64,000 nt of DNA from Roseimicrobium sp. ORNL1 (GTDB lineage Bacteria; Verrucomicrobiota; Verrucomicrobiia; Verrucomicrobiales; Verrucomicrobiaceae): NCBI RefSeq assembly GCF_011044495.1, contig NZ_CP049143.1, forward strand, positions 2,728,001-2,792,000. Reading direction: 5' to 3'. A model generated the notes under the pieces. That model was given only the letters and a program-made list of their open reading frames with translations. It made no database searches and was not told the origin of the DNA. Position numbers and translations under genes: made by a program. This document shows positions 51,473 through 60,702 of this stretch, piece by piece. Every line of letters starts with the position of its first letter. The first letter of the stretch is position 1.

Positions 51473-54283
51473 TCACGGATTCGGATTCCCCAGCCGCACA
51501 CTCTCCGCACGCAACGTCTCACCCGACGGAGACACAGCCTCAATTTCCAACGTCACCTCCTTGTCCCCCGCACGCAGCGGCACGCTGAACTCAAACGGAA
51601 ACTCCGCGTCATTCTGCGTCTCCTTCCGCCCATCCACCTCGAGGGAGAGGCGCGCAGACTTCACCTGCGTGGCATCCGCGGCGAGCCAGGCATACACCCA
51701 CGAGACCTCACGACCAAAGGACAGCACCATGGCCTCCACCTCGCCGAAGGGTGTCTTCACGCGCTGATGCGTCACCACCTTCGCATCCGCTCCTGCCGGT
51801 TTCGCGTCCAGCTTGTTCTGAAACTCCACCTTCGGCTTCACACCTTCCACCACCAGCGCGGTGATGCCCTTGGGCGAAAGCGCGACTTTCATCGTGCCAT
51901 TCTCCATCGTGAGAGCTTCTGCCTGCGCCGTGTTGTCCCGCCACACCTTCACGTGCTTCGCACCCGCCGCGCCATCGGCGAAGCGTGCGAGGTCCAGTTG
52001 CACCGTCACCTCCTTCAGTTCGCGAGCGCACGCATTCATCAGCGCGAGACACACGGTATCTTCGCCACGTGCGGCGATGTAGTTCACCTGCACGTTGTCC
52101 GTCTTCACCAGCCGCTCCGGCATCCAGGGACGCACGTTCGTCTGGTCATAGAACTTGCCCGGCGCGCCGTACACGCGGCTTTGCATGAAGGCATAACACT
52201 CCGCGTATTCACCGGGGAAGTCGATGGCGCCGCGCGAGCGGTCGTACGTTTCCGCCATGAGGTAATCCACCACCAGGTTTGCCATGGGCAGCACATGGTT
52301 GTAGTGGAAGGAGGTGGTGGGCTTCAGCTCCTCATGCGGATGCAGTGGGAAGTCCGCCTTCTCCTGCGCGGTGGAGTACTTGGTATTGAAGTGATAGCCA
52401 GGGAAGTTCGCAAAGCGCCCAATCATCGCGGAGCGTGCGATGTCCCGCAGGAAGGCATCGTCCGTGTCGTGTGCCAGTCGCATGAAGAGCGGCGCATGCG
52501 TGGCGAGGTAGAGCGCGAGCCGCTGCACGGTGCCATTGCCCTCACAGGTGAGCCCATGCTCGGACACGCGCCATGCAGGCACCGTCTCCTTCGCCGTAGG
52601 CAGCAGGCCGGGCTTGTCGAGATTGCCACGTCGCGGGGCGAATCCATTCTCATTCACCGTGACCTCGCCCTCCGGCACGGAGGGGTAGAACCAGATGAGC
52701 TGCGCATATCGCCGCGCGCCACGATGTGCCGCGGCGAGGTGACGCGGATCCTTCGTTTCCAGCCACAGCTCATACAGGTCCTTCCACGCAGGCAGCATGT
52801 ATTCGAAGAAGGTGCCATTCGCCGCCTCGGTGAAATCCGCGGGCTCCTTGTCGAGTCGCGTGCTGATGTACGCATCCGCCTTCTTCTTCGCGGAGTCCAG
52901 CCAGCGTGACTCGCCCGTGGTGCGGTAGAGCCACAGGTCATTCTGCCACGTGGCGCCCTTCGTCACCCAGTCCATGTTCAGTGTGCGGTCCACACCATGC
53001 AGCCGCTCCACCTGCGCGCGGAAGTACGGCGCCGCGCCATGCGTGAGACGCTGCAGCACGGCGAGTTCGGAGACTGGCATCGCAGGACCATTCATGCGGC
53101 GTGAGGGCACCTGGCTGGACTTCATGCCCTCGTCATTCAGTGCGAAGAGGAACTTCTCCCGCGAGATGAGGAACTCCAGAATCGGCACGCCCTGTTCGCG
53201 GAAGAGTCGCTCACTATCCGCCACCGTGGCGAGGCCGATGGGATGCAGGCTGCTCACATTCTTCACCGACCCGGGTGAGTCCGGATAGTGGAAGGCTTTG
53301 TTGTGCGGATCAAAGTTTCCCCAGGGGCCGAGCACATAATCGAGCATGTTATCGAGTGCCGTGTTCAGCGAGACGAGCGTGTTCTCACGGCGATCGCGAA
53401 AGCCGCACACGTCGCGCGCCACTTGCTCAAAGGTATTGCCGAGAGACCTCTCCGAATGCGCCACGGCGAGCTCAAACGTATGCGCTTGTCCCGCCTTGAG
53501 CACGGAGTCCTTTGTGCCAGGAAATGGGGCAAACACCAGGGGCTGCGCTTTCCCCTCCGCATTGCGCACTGCGACGCCGAAGCGGCGAATCAGTGAGCTG
53601 GGCATCACAAAGGGGAACTGACCCGGGTCCGCCATCACGCCCAGGGTGCCGTTCTTCGTCTGCACGAGGCAGCCGGGGAGGGTGCAGTGTTCGTCCGGAA
53701 TTAGGAAACTCTCCTCCGGCAGCCGCCGACCATCCCACACCATCGGCTGCCACAGCTCCTCCACGTCCGCGAGGTCTGCGGCCGGTGCACCGCTGTACGC
53801 CACGCTCCACATGCTGGCCTTCTTTGGCGTGAGGGTGTAGCGCAGCTTGAACTCAGCGCACCCCATGGGAAGGGTGAGTTCCGCTTCCAGGTCTGCGAAC
53901 TCATTCGTGAACTTCCATTTCCTTCCGTACGGTATTTCTTTCACTTGCGGTGCCGTGAAGCGGATGACCTCGCCCGTCTTGAAGACATCCTGCACCGTGC
54001 CGCCATCCGCGGTTTTCCAGCCGACCAGGTTGTAGATCGGGTTCTTCCACTTCACCGAGGTGATGGCCGGTGGCTTCGCGTTATATACGGCGATGAACTC
54101 CGGCTTGAGGACAACGCTTCTGCCGCTGCGAACGTAGTTGGAGCTCAGAGAACCATCGTTCTCGAAAGTGTACGCCGCCACAAGAGAGAGCGACTGCGCC
54201 TGCACAGCCGTGGCAAGCAACACGGTGGCCAGCAGCAGCAAGGGAAGCAGAAGGCGCGGGGGAGTGGGGGGCTTCGAAAACAT
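51473..54283 (-). CDS. Large secreted protein, possible glycan-active enzyme
   Basis: The ATG at 54283 starts a signal peptide ([20 protein letters not shown], cleavage near AQSLS), giving 936 residues. The N-terminal ~290 residues are beta-rich. The middle (~310-720) is helical with many aromatic positions ([40 protein letters not shown]) and could be an alpha/alpha-toroid like those in glycosidases and polysaccharide lyases. The C-terminus has beta-sandwich segments ([20 protein letters not shown]). I cannot name a family or catalytic residues. It converges on the DUF1549/1553 gene, separated by a family B element. Confidence 0.72.
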   Translation of the reverse strand: MFSKPPTPPRLLLPLLLLATVLLATAVQAQSLSLVAAYTFENDGSLSSNYVRSGRSVVLKPEFIAVYNAKPPAITSVKWKNPIYNLVGWKTADGGTVQDVFKTGEVIRFTAPQVKEIPYGRKWKFTNEFADLEAELTLPMGCAEFKLRYTLTPKKASMWSVAYSGAPAADLADVEELWQPMVWDGRRLPEESFLIPDEHCTLPGCLVQTKNGTLGVMADPGQFPFVMPSSLIRRFGVAVRNAEGKAQPLVFAPFPGTKDSVLKAGQAHTFELAVAHSERSLGNTFEQVARDVCGFRDRRENTLVSLNTALDNMLDYVLGPWGNFDPHNKAFHYPDSPGSVKNVSSLHPIGLATVADSERLFREQGVPILEFLISREKFLFALNDEGMKSSQVPSRRMNGPAMPVSELAVLQRLTHGAAPYFRAQVERLHGVDRTLNMDWVTKGATWQNDLWLYRTTGESRWLDSAKKKADAYISTRLDKEPADFTEAANGTFFEYMLPAWKDLYELWLETKDPRHLAAAHRGARRYAQLIWFYPSVPEGEVTVNENGFAPRRGNLDKPGLLPTAKETVPAWRVSEHGLTCEGNGTVQRLALYLATHAPLFMRLAHDTDDAFLRDIARSAMIGRFANFPGYHFNTKYSTAQEKADFPLHPHEELKPTTSFHYNHVLPMANLVVDYLMAETYDRSRGAIDFPGEYAECYAFMQSRVYGAPGKFYDQTNVRPWMPERLVKTDNVQVNYIAARGEDTVCLALMNACARELKEVTVQLDLARFADGAAGAKHVKVWRDNTAQAEALTMENGTMKVALSPKGITALVVEGVKPKVEFQNKLDAKPAGADAKVVTHQRVKTPFGEVEAMVLSFGREVSWVYAWLAADATQVKSARLSLEVDGRKETQNDAEFPFEFSVPLRAGDKEVTLEIEAVSPSGETLRAESVRLGNPNP

Positions 54284-54833
54284 GCAGTGCAGAAAAGACG
54301 GCGCACCGCGCGAAATGTTTTCTCGAAATGAGGTCAACTGTTTTGTCTGTCACCGTCCATCGAAACAATCGTCTCGTGAGATGAAGCTGCCTGACAACAG
54401 CACACGGCCCCTCAGCCCACCACCTTGCGCGTAGCGCCTTGGAGTGCGGTGCGGAGCACCGCTTTGGGAGATTGCTCTGGGTGTGGAGCCTGGGGTGATT
54501 TGCCTGATGCCACCTCGGCGCAATGCATTCGCCAATCGCATTGCAGCAGGCCCAAGGAGTGGGGTCATTCCTGCCCCCATTTTGGGTTGGCAGTCTCCTG
54601 ATTCAATTCGCCGCGCCATGTTGCGCAAACACCAACACGCCACGTGTACTCGCTAATACGTTGATGCTTCGCGGCTCTGCTGCTTTGCGATTCACCTCAA
54701 TCAGCAAAGCTCTGCCCAATCGGCATGCAACACTTCTATGGGGACAGGAATGCCCCCACTCCTTGGACCGCTCCGCCCGCACTACAGCGGCGAAAACTGC
54801 GGTTTTGTCGTTTCTTTGATGTGCTAGAGCGCC
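54284..54833. repeat. Gene-free region with half family A and family G elements
   Basis: CGTCTCGTGA at 54370-54379 is followed by the family A core (CACCTTGCGCGTAGCGCCTT then GGAGTGCG) up to about 54472, with no evident right end. Family G arms lie at 54551-54580 and 54737-54767, and a GCTCTGCTGCTTTGCG stretch near 54675. No gene seen. Confidence 0.6.
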
Positions 54834-55661
54834 TTACCTGCTCCCCCTATCCGCCCGCCTGTTATCCCGATTGCCCGCATTCCCATTCGAATTGGATTTC
54901 GCATTCCCATTTCCATTCCCACCCGCCTTCGCATCGGATTCCTTGATGCTCTTGAAGACCTTCTGCGCATACGCGCTGCGTTGCTCGTCGGTCATGTCCG
55001 GCTTCTGCTCGAAGCGTGCGCGCACCACTTCTTTGAATTTGTCCCGCGCCTTGTCCGAGAGCGAGGCATACATCTCGCGGCCGTTGTCCCCGAGATAGGA
55101 GGAGGTGCGGATCTTTCCGCTCGGCGTCATGTGGCTGTTGTTGTTATTGCCGCCGTTGTTGTTCGCGACCATCGGCATCTGGCCAGAGGGCACGTCTGTG
55201 CGTCCTTGGTAGGACGTGGGCACACCCTTCTTCGCGGAGCCTGGGGTGATTTGCTCATTGCCATACGCCAGCCGGACTTCCTCAGGGCCAATCATCATGG
55301 TCACATGCGCGGTCTTCAGGTCCGTGCTCGGCGCCACATCCTTCAGCGACCAGCCACTCGCATTCGGCTGGTCGGAGACCACAAAACTCTGCCGCGTCTC
55401 CCGGTTGTACACGGTGGCCACCGGCTTCCCGTCCACATACGCCACACCCGTGAGCTGGAGCGAGTCCTCCAGGTTCAAGTTCCTCGTGAAAGGCGAGTGC
55501 ATCAGCAACTCCGCCGTCTCCTCCGGATTGAGGGGCTGCGGCAGATCATTGTCCACCGGCATGGGCGAGGTGGGCACGGTCTCTTCCGCCGCAGCGAAGG
55601 CGCCCAGGGAAAGGGTGACCGCAGCGATGGCCAGGAATCGGGAAAAGAAAGAGGTGTGCAT
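54834..55661 (-). CDS. Exported protein of unknown function
   Basis: The ATG at 55661 starts a signal peptide (FFSRFLAIAAVTLSLGAFAA, cleavage before EETVPT), giving 275 residues. The mid-part resembles small periplasmic beta domains (LQLTGVAYVDGKPVATVYNR, SFVVSDQPNASGWSLKDV), a pattern also seen in secretion-system GspC-like domains, though I would not call it that. A helical region follows (LSDKARDKFKEVVRARFEQK) and the C-terminus is Gly/Asn/Asp/Arg-rich. Function unknown. Confidence 0.65.
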   Translation of the reverse strand: MHTSFFSRFLAIAAVTLSLGAFAAAEETVPTSPMPVDNDLPQPLNPEETAELLMHSPFTRNLNLEDSLQLTGVAYVDGKPVATVYNRETRQSFVVSDQPNASGWSLKDVAPSTDLKTAHVTMMIGPEEVRLAYGNEQITPGSAKKGVPTSYQGRTDVPSGQMPMVANNNGGNNNNSHMTPSGKIRTSSYLGDNGREMYASLSDKARDKFKEVVRARFEQKPDMTDEQRSAYAQKVFKSIKESDAKAGGNGNGNAKSNSNGNAGNRDNRRADRGSR

Positions 55662-55766
55662 CTTCAGGAGAAGTCTGACTGCCCTCTCCAACGATCACGA
55701 TCCCGCCATCTATCAGAATTTCATCAAATCACATGAACCTCGATGGCGAGCAGAGTCTCAGGCACT

Positions 55767-56183
55767 TCACCCTCGTGCGGCACGGCGCATCCTGTTCTCC
55801 CAGAGCCAGAGCCCACCGGTGGGCACCAGGGTGATCGCGGCCAGGATACCTATCGGGCTGAGTCTCTCGTAAAGGTTGTAGCCGCACCTCACAAAGTAAT
55901 CAAAGTGACCAAAGGACTTCAAATACGGTACTCGATGCGACCATGACGACCATACAAAACTGACGCTCATCAAGGCTGAAAGAAGCAGGAGACAGCCAAG
56001 CGCTCCCAACCCCGCTCTGCTGCTGACACGCAGCATTCCCGGAAGTGCTTTGGGATCCATCCAGTAGAACCCGAGACGCGCCAGCCCGAGACGCGTCAGC
56101 ACTGCCACCGCCAGCCCGCCCCACGTCACCAGGGTCGCGATCGCCCAGAGGCTGCCTAGAATATTCAAAACTTGTGGAAACAT
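55767..56183 (-). CDS. Three-TM membrane protein of the tandem family (type D)
   Basis: The 138-residue product has three hydrophobic segments: SLWAIATLVTWGGLAVAVL, LGALGCLLLLSALMSVSFVW and PIGILAAITLVPTGGLWLW. Between TM1 and TM2 lies the family signature LPGMLRVSSRAGLGALG. The end PTGGLWLWENRMRR matches PTGVCWFWERGLRA in the copies at 58849 and 59750. It is the last of six related genes and is separated from the others by a repeat block. No known family. Confidence 0.75.
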   Translation of the reverse strand: MFPQVLNILGSLWAIATLVTWGGLAVAVLTRLGLARLGFYWMDPKALPGMLRVSSRAGLGALGCLLLLSALMSVSFVWSSWSHRVPYLKSFGHFDYFVRCGYNLYERLSPIGILAAITLVPTGGLWLWENRMRRAARG

Positions 56184-56472
56184 GTGCTTGGAGAAGGGAG
56201 TTTTATCGCACCCGTGTCAATGAGTCGGCTGACTCAGCATCGCCTCCGCTGTCCCGCATCCGTACTAGCAGATGCCGGGGCGGCCTCAGATAACAGATAC
56301 GCTGGGACCCTCGATTCTATATCTATAGCAAGCGCCTCGATGCTGTCTTTCATTCACCGATGGGATGGGACCGGATGCGACGGGGCAGGGGAGCGTGAAT
56401 GAAAGGGGAAGCCCGGAGGCCCTTCGAATCCCCGCGTCCCGCATCGCCACCTGCACGGGCCTGACGTTCCCC

Positions 56473-57118
56473 ACGGAGGTTAGGCGTCCCCGCCTGACAG
56501 TGGTCGTTAGGCCTCCGGCCTGACGGGTCCTGCAGCGCACCACTCGCTCTTCGCGCAGCAAGGACGACTTCGGTTAACCGCAAAGGGGCAGAGTGGCAAA
56601 GGACGCAGAGGAGTGAGTGAGTTGGCGACTGCTGTGGTCATGCACCGTGGAGAGAAGTGGTTCACCTCGACGCCAAGGAGGCAGAGACGCTCGGGACTCG
56701 TGGTGGATGGCTCTACCTGTATGGAGGTTAGGCGTCCCCGCCTGACATTGGGCGTTAGGCGTCCTCGCCTGACGGGTCCTGCAGCGCACTACTCGCTCTT
56801 CGCGTAGCAGGGCCGACTCCGGTTAACCGCAAAGGGGCAGAGTGGCAAAGGACGCAGAGGAGTGAGTGAGTTGGCGACTGCTGTGGTCGTGCACCGTGGA
56901 GAGAGGTGGTTCACTTCGACGCCAAGGAGGCAGAGACGCTCGGGACTCGTGGTGGATGGCTCTACCTGTATGGAGGTTAGGCGTCCCCGCCTGACAGTGG
57001 TCGTTAGGCGTCCTCGCCTGACGGGTCCTGCAGCGCACCACTCGCTCTTCGCGCAGCAAGGACGACTTCGGTTAACCGCAAAGGGGCAAAGAGGCAGAGT
57101 GGCAAAGGACGCAGGAAG
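56473..57118. repeat. Family E tandem repeat, period 248-249 bp, about 2.6 copies
   Basis: Copies start near 56473, 56721 and 56970; the last is partial. Each unit has two hairpins of the type AGGCGTCCCCGCCT followed by GGGTCCTGCAGCGCAC, CTCGCTCTTCGCGCAGCA and GGTTAACCGCAAAGGGGC. The copies differ by a few bases only. A reverse-orientation relative of the GCAAAGGGGC part occurs at about 60500-60540. Confidence 0.88.
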
Positions 57119-57379
57119 CCTCCACGCCGCAAGCCGCCATCACATCACACTGCCGCTCCGCACCCCTCCGCCCACCTGAAGCCGGACACGCAGGAGCACA
57201 TCCCTACCGTCCCATTGGAGGAGGGACGTTTTCCTCGCAGAGCGTGGTGAGCGAAATCGCTTCGAGACAGTGTGTCTTCCCTCTCAACACATCGCCACAG
57301 GCCCAAGGAACGGGAACGCCTCGTTTCCGAACCCCTGGCATTCTACCTCGCCCAAGGCATGGGGTGCAATTCATGGAAG

Positions 57380-57718
57380 CGTCTCGTGACTTCCAAAGCA
57401 CCAATAACTTTGTACCTTTCCCAGCAGCAGGCTACCTTGCGCGCAGCGCCTTGGAGTGCGTGTGCGAAGCACCGCTTTGCGAGATGATGTTGCGAGCGTG
57501 TTGATACCTGACTTGCAGCAAGACCCGGAACGAAGCCTGCGGGATGAAGGAATGCTGGAAAGTGCAACGCTGCCTGCTGCAGCAGGCAGCTGCCCGATGC
57601 TCCGCACCGAAGCTTCCCGCCAAAGCGGCGCTACGCGCACGCACTCCAAGGCGCTGCGCGCAAGGTGGTGCACCGCAGATGCTTCGTTGTCTCAAGTGAT
57701 GATCCGTCTCACGAGACG
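57380..57718. repeat. Family A palindromic element, copy A5
   Basis: CGTCTCGTGA at 57380-57389 and TCACGAGACG at 57709-57718 bound a 339-bp element. Core copies TACCTTGCGCGCAGCGCCTT (about 57431) and its inverse (about 57640-57665) make it a full nested palindrome. It lies just downstream of the last intact tandem gene at 57785. Confidence 0.88.
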
Positions 57719-57784
57719 TGCAGAAAACCCAGCTCGGCACCCAGACATCGAGCCATCATCCTCTCCGGATGATGGAGCCTCCTC

Positions 57785-58240
57785 CTAAGCCGCCACCCGC
57801 TGCAAACGGCGCATCCAAATCAAACTCGCACCCAGCGAGATGACAGCAGCGACGGCGAAGGGTCCGGCAATGGCGGCGGTTTCGGCAAGGCCCGTACCCA
57901 TGCGCGCCACAGTTTCCGCATCCCAGCTCCGAGTGGGATAGACGGAAAATCGATAGATGTAATAACCCAAATACAACACCACCCCCACGAGCGCGAGCAG
58001 GCCCTGCCGGTAGGAGACACGGAGTATCTTGGGCAGGCGCCGGTTACGTTTCGCTGGAGCGCGCCGGGAGAAGCGGGTCTTCAGTGCCATCAGCAGCGCG
58101 CCATACGAGATGAGCGTGGCCGTCAGCCAGATGGAGGCAAGGGCAATCGAAAGAAAGACTTCACCATCATATGGCCGGGGGAGTTCCAAGTACGCGTTCG
58201 CCGCGAGAAAAGGTTGCTGGCTGAAAGGTAGGGATATCAT
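57785..58240 (-). CDS. Three-TM membrane protein of the tandem family (type A, copy 1)
   Basis: The start at 58240 is supported by an ~84-bp leader shared with the gene starting at 58741, in which both ATGs fall at the same place and follow GGAGG. The 151-residue product has TM1 (FLSIALASIWLTATLISYGA), the basic signature KRNRRLPKILRVSYRQGLLA, TM2 (VGVVLYLGYYIYRF) and TM3 (FAVAAVISLGASLIW). The product at 59303 is its closest relative (KRNRRLPRMLRVSYRQG). Function unknown. Confidence 0.78.
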   Translation of the reverse strand: MISLPFSQQPFLAANAYLELPRPYDGEVFLSIALASIWLTATLISYGALLMALKTRFSRRAPAKRNRRLPKILRVSYRQGLLALVGVVLYLGYYIYRFSVYPTRSWDAETVARMGTGLAETAAIAGPFAVAAVISLGASLIWMRRLQRVAA

Positions 58241-58823
58241 GCCGCGGCACCCTCCTCAGAAGGTCGTCATAGTCCAAGGAATTGTGGAGACAGTTTTCGG
58301 AATGCCTGCGCGGAAACTTCCATGCTCCTTGAATGCGTGCATCTGCCGTTACCGCGTTCAGAGTCGCTTGCCACGAAGGATTGCGCCCCAGATCAAACAC
58401 CAAGTGGTGGGAACGCTCGTGATCGCCGCAAATCCTGCCAGCTGCGACGCGCCCACGGCAATGCCATCAATCCACTGCATGATGGACGTCAGGTTGATTC
58501 TGCCATCCCAGGACAGGCGAAACGAGATCTCAAGGCCGAACATCGCCACGATGCTCCCCATCGACACCAGTCCGAAATTCGAAGTTCCACGGAGCAGGCC
58601 CGGCAGTTCGCTGCGGTCAATGTCTGTCCAGTAGCGGGCGAACAGACCAATGATCAGCCCGCCGTACGCTCCAAGTGTCACGACCGCCCAGAAAGGGATG
58701 AAAACAATATACGCCAAGAGGAGCGTGTCAGATGACATCATGCCGTGCGCATCCTCCACAAAAGGTCGTCACAGTCCACGGAATTGTGGAATCAGTTTTC
58801 GCGATGCCTGCGGGAAGTCTTCG
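58238..58823 (-). repeat. Duplicated leader sequences (58238-58320 and 58739-58823)
   Basis: Two ~84-bp segments begin exactly at the start codons of the genes at 58240 and 58741 and extend upstream on the minus strand. They share AGTCCA.GGAATTGTGGA and CAGTTTTCG..ATGCCTGCG, roughly 80% identical by eye. They may carry the promoter and ribosome binding site of each copy. Confidence 0.75.
58358..58741 (-). CDS. Three-TM membrane protein of the tandem family (type C)
   Basis: An in-frame GTG lies at 58759, but the conserved leader puts the start at ATG 58741, giving 127 residues. TM1 is LLLAYIVFIPFWAVVTLGAY, the signature is RSELPGLLRGTSNFGLVS, TM2 is MGSIVAMFGLEISFRL and TM3 contains FAAITSVPTTWCLIWG. 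It is the most diverged of the main cluster. Upstream DNA is a duplicate of the leader of the gene starting at 58240. Confidence 0.75.
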   Translation of the reverse strand: MMSSDTLLLAYIVFIPFWAVVTLGAYGGLIIGLFARYWTDIDRSELPGLLRGTSNFGLVSMGSIVAMFGLEISFRLSWDGRINLTSIMQWIDGIAVGASQLAGFAAITSVPTTWCLIWGAILRGKRL

Positions 58824-58848
58824 ATTCATCTCATCTCATCAGATCAAA

Positions 58849-59244
58849 TCAAATGAGGGCATCCCCTCGTATTCCCCGCGCCCGCAGGCCCCGCTCCCAG
58901 AACCAGCAGACTCCGGTGGGCAAAATAGCAATCACCGCGGGTAGGCTCGTGAGAATGAAGGCAGTCTTGAAATGCTTGCTCCACTCCATCACGGCGGTGA
59001 CGCTGAATTCAGTCAGCGGATGATTGGAGCAAGTAAGGATCAGAATGATGATCAACACGGTGACGACACAACCCAGCGACAGGAGGCCACACTTCCAGCC
59101 GGTCTGCAGGTCCTGCGACAGTCCGGCAGGGTCCGGCCACTTTCGGTCGAGCCATGAGACAGTGGCCATCAGCACGTGTCCGTACGCCATGAAACCTGAC
59201 ACGAGCCAGGTGATGGCGAGGAGAATGAGAAGCGGGTCCAGCAT
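58849..59244 (-). CDS. Three-TM membrane protein of the tandem family (type B, copy 1)
   Basis: The 131-residue product has TM1 (LLILLAITWLVSGFMAYGHV), TM2 (GLLSLGCVVTVLIIILIL) and TM3 (LPAVIAILPTGVCWFWERGL). Its loop carries PAGLSQDLQTGWKCG, equivalent to the LP..LR signature. It pairs with the gene at 59750 (shared VMEWSK and PTG.CWFWER). Its leader (59245-59292) matches that of the 59750 gene, including GAGGCCCGGTGC. Confidence 0.78.
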   Translation of the reverse strand: MLDPLLILLAITWLVSGFMAYGHVLMATVSWLDRKWPDPAGLSQDLQTGWKCGLLSLGCVVTVLIIILILTCSNHPLTEFSVTAVMEWSKHFKTAFILTSLPAVIAILPTGVCWFWERGLRARGIRGDALI

Positions 59245-59302
59245 GTTTATGTTTTATCTTATCTCAAATCTGAGGCCCGGTGCACGCACGGAAATGCTCT
59301 TT

Positions 59303-59734
59303 TCACACCCGCTGCCACCGGTTCTTCATCCGGCCGAGGCGGCGCATCCAGACCCAGCTCACGCCAAAGGGCACGATCACCACGGCAGCCAGCGGAAAGG
59401 TTCTGAAGACGTGCTCCGCGAGATCCCGGTAGATCTCCACGACGTCCGCGGCATTCCAGTGTGAACGTTCCACGACAAATCGACCAACGATAAAGAGAAC
59501 ATAGACTCCCACGCACACGAGCGCACACCGCCCCTGGCGGTAGGAGACTCTCAGCATCCGTGGCAGACGTCGATTCCGCTTCCTTGGGGAGCTTCGTCTA
59601 AATTGGCTCCGAAGCGCGACAGCCAGCGCACCATAGGAGAGCAGGGTGGAGGTCACTCCAACCGTGATGACAGCAAACCAAAACAGCAGCTCGAGATTGG
59701 ACACTGCTCTTGGAAGAAATGGCGAGGAGTGCAT
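59303..59734 (-). CDS. Three-TM membrane protein of the tandem family (type A, copy 2)
   Basis: The 143-residue product parallels the type A copy at 57785: TM1 LLFWFAVITVGVTSTLLSYG, loop RKRNRRLPRMLRVSYRQG, TM2 CALVCVGVYVLFIVGRFVV, TM3 FPLAAVVIVPFGVSWVWMRR. Only 15 nt separate it from the stop of the next type B gene upstream, so these two form a tight A-B cassette that appears to have been duplicated. Confidence 0.78.
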   Translation of the reverse strand: MHSSPFLPRAVSNLELLFWFAVITVGVTSTLLSYGALAVALRSQFRRSSPRKRNRRLPRMLRVSYRQGRCALVCVGVYVLFIVGRFVVERSHWNAADVVEIYRDLAEHVFRTFPLAAVVIVPFGVSWVWMRRLGRMKNRWQRV

Positions 59735-59749
59735 GCAGGCTGGGTCGAC

Positions 59750-60190
59750 CTATCCATCCCGGGTGTTGTTCATTTCATTCCAATTCATTTCACTCCATTT
59801 CATTACACGCACAGCCGCCCTCTTCCCTCGCAAGCTCCGCTCCCAGAACCAGCAGGCTCCGGTGGGCAAAATAGAAATCACCGCGATCCCGGCCACGGCG
59901 GTGAGGCCTCTTGTCATATTTTTGCTCCATTCCATCACGTCGGCGATGCTGAGTTCGCTCAGAGGATATTGCGAGAAATTGATGATCAGAAGGATGAGCG
60001 CAGCAGTGAGAACACAAACCAGCGACAGCATGCCAGACTTCCAGCCGGCCTGCAGCACCTGCGGCAGTCGGGTGGGATCCAGCGTCCTTCGGTTGAGCCA
60101 TGCGAAGATGGCAAGCAGCACACATCCGTAAGCCGCGAAGCCTGTGATGATCCAGGCGGTGGCGATGAGAAGCAGCAGCAACGTTGGCAT
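59750..60190 (-). CDS. Three-TM membrane protein of the tandem family (type B, copy 2)
   Basis: The 146-residue product has TM1 (LLLLLIATAWIITGFAAYGC), the signature TRLPQVLQAGWKSG, TM2 (LVCVLTAALILLIINF) and TM3 (VISILPTGACWFWERSLRGK). A polar tail (MKWSEMNWNEMNNTRDG) is encoded partly by a repetitive ATTTCATT-like stretch and may be an extension acquired by read-through. It is the first gene of the row on the minus strand. Its leader resembles that of the gene at 58849. Confidence 0.78.
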   Translation of the reverse strand: MPTLLLLLIATAWIITGFAAYGCVLLAIFAWLNRRTLDPTRLPQVLQAGWKSGMLSLVCVLTAALILLIINFSQYPLSELSIADVMEWSKNMTRGLTAVAGIAVISILPTGACWFWERSLRGKRAAVRVMKWSEMNWNEMNNTRDG

Positions 60191-60702
60191 GTTTGTCTTT
60201 TTCTAGAACCAGAGGCCCGGTGCGTATACGGAAATGTTGTGCAGCCGCCGCGTGATATCGCCGAATGAGAGAGGCGGGTAGGAAAACCCGCCAACCACTG
60301 TCCGGTCAGGAGACCCGACTTCCTGTCCATCTTTGCTGCGTTGCTGCTTCGCTGCTTTGCGACAAAAACCCACCAACTCCGCTATCACGGCCGGTTCCAA
60401 GTCTTCCTCCACGGTCCCTACCTGCGCGTCTCTGCCTCCTCCGCTACGAGGCATACCACCCCAAGCCCGCGCACACATTCCCATCACCGCACCCTCCCAT
60501 CCTCTGCGTCCTTCGCCCCTCTGCCCCTTTGCGGTTAACCTGAGTACGCCCCACCACGTACCACCCGCCTGCGAGCCACCCTTCCACTCACGCACCCCCT
60601 CCCCGCAACGCCGGATCACTCCCCGCGAAGCTCCTGCAAACTCCTTCATCCTCCCGAAACAATTCCTCTCGATTGACCGTAGTTGCTTAGGTGCCCTCCC
60701 GC
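60191..60702. other. Divergent gene-free region
   Basis: This 512-bp gap holds the leader of the type B gene on its left, then a GCTGCTTCGCTGCTTTGCG stretch near 60340 and an inverse copy of the GCAAAGGGGC part of family E (about 60500-60540). The promoter of the cytochrome-WD40 gene must lie at its right end. Confidence 0.55.

Larger units (their letters stand above)
56184..57784. other. 1.6-kb repeat block without genes
   Basis: This interval splits the tandem family of membrane genes. It contains a family D copy (56405-56472), the family E tandem array (56473-57118), a family H arm (57173-57208), a family G arm (57299-57330) and the family A element at 57380-57718. No convincing coding frame was found. 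Confidence 0.7.

Noticed and set aside
51767-52909. Plus-strand frame of 380 codons
   Set aside because: It is antisense to the large secreted protein and its composition is His/Arg-rich without motifs.
56473-57118. CRISPR array
   Set aside because: The repeat unit is about 248 bp and tandem without variable spacers, and no cas genes are present.
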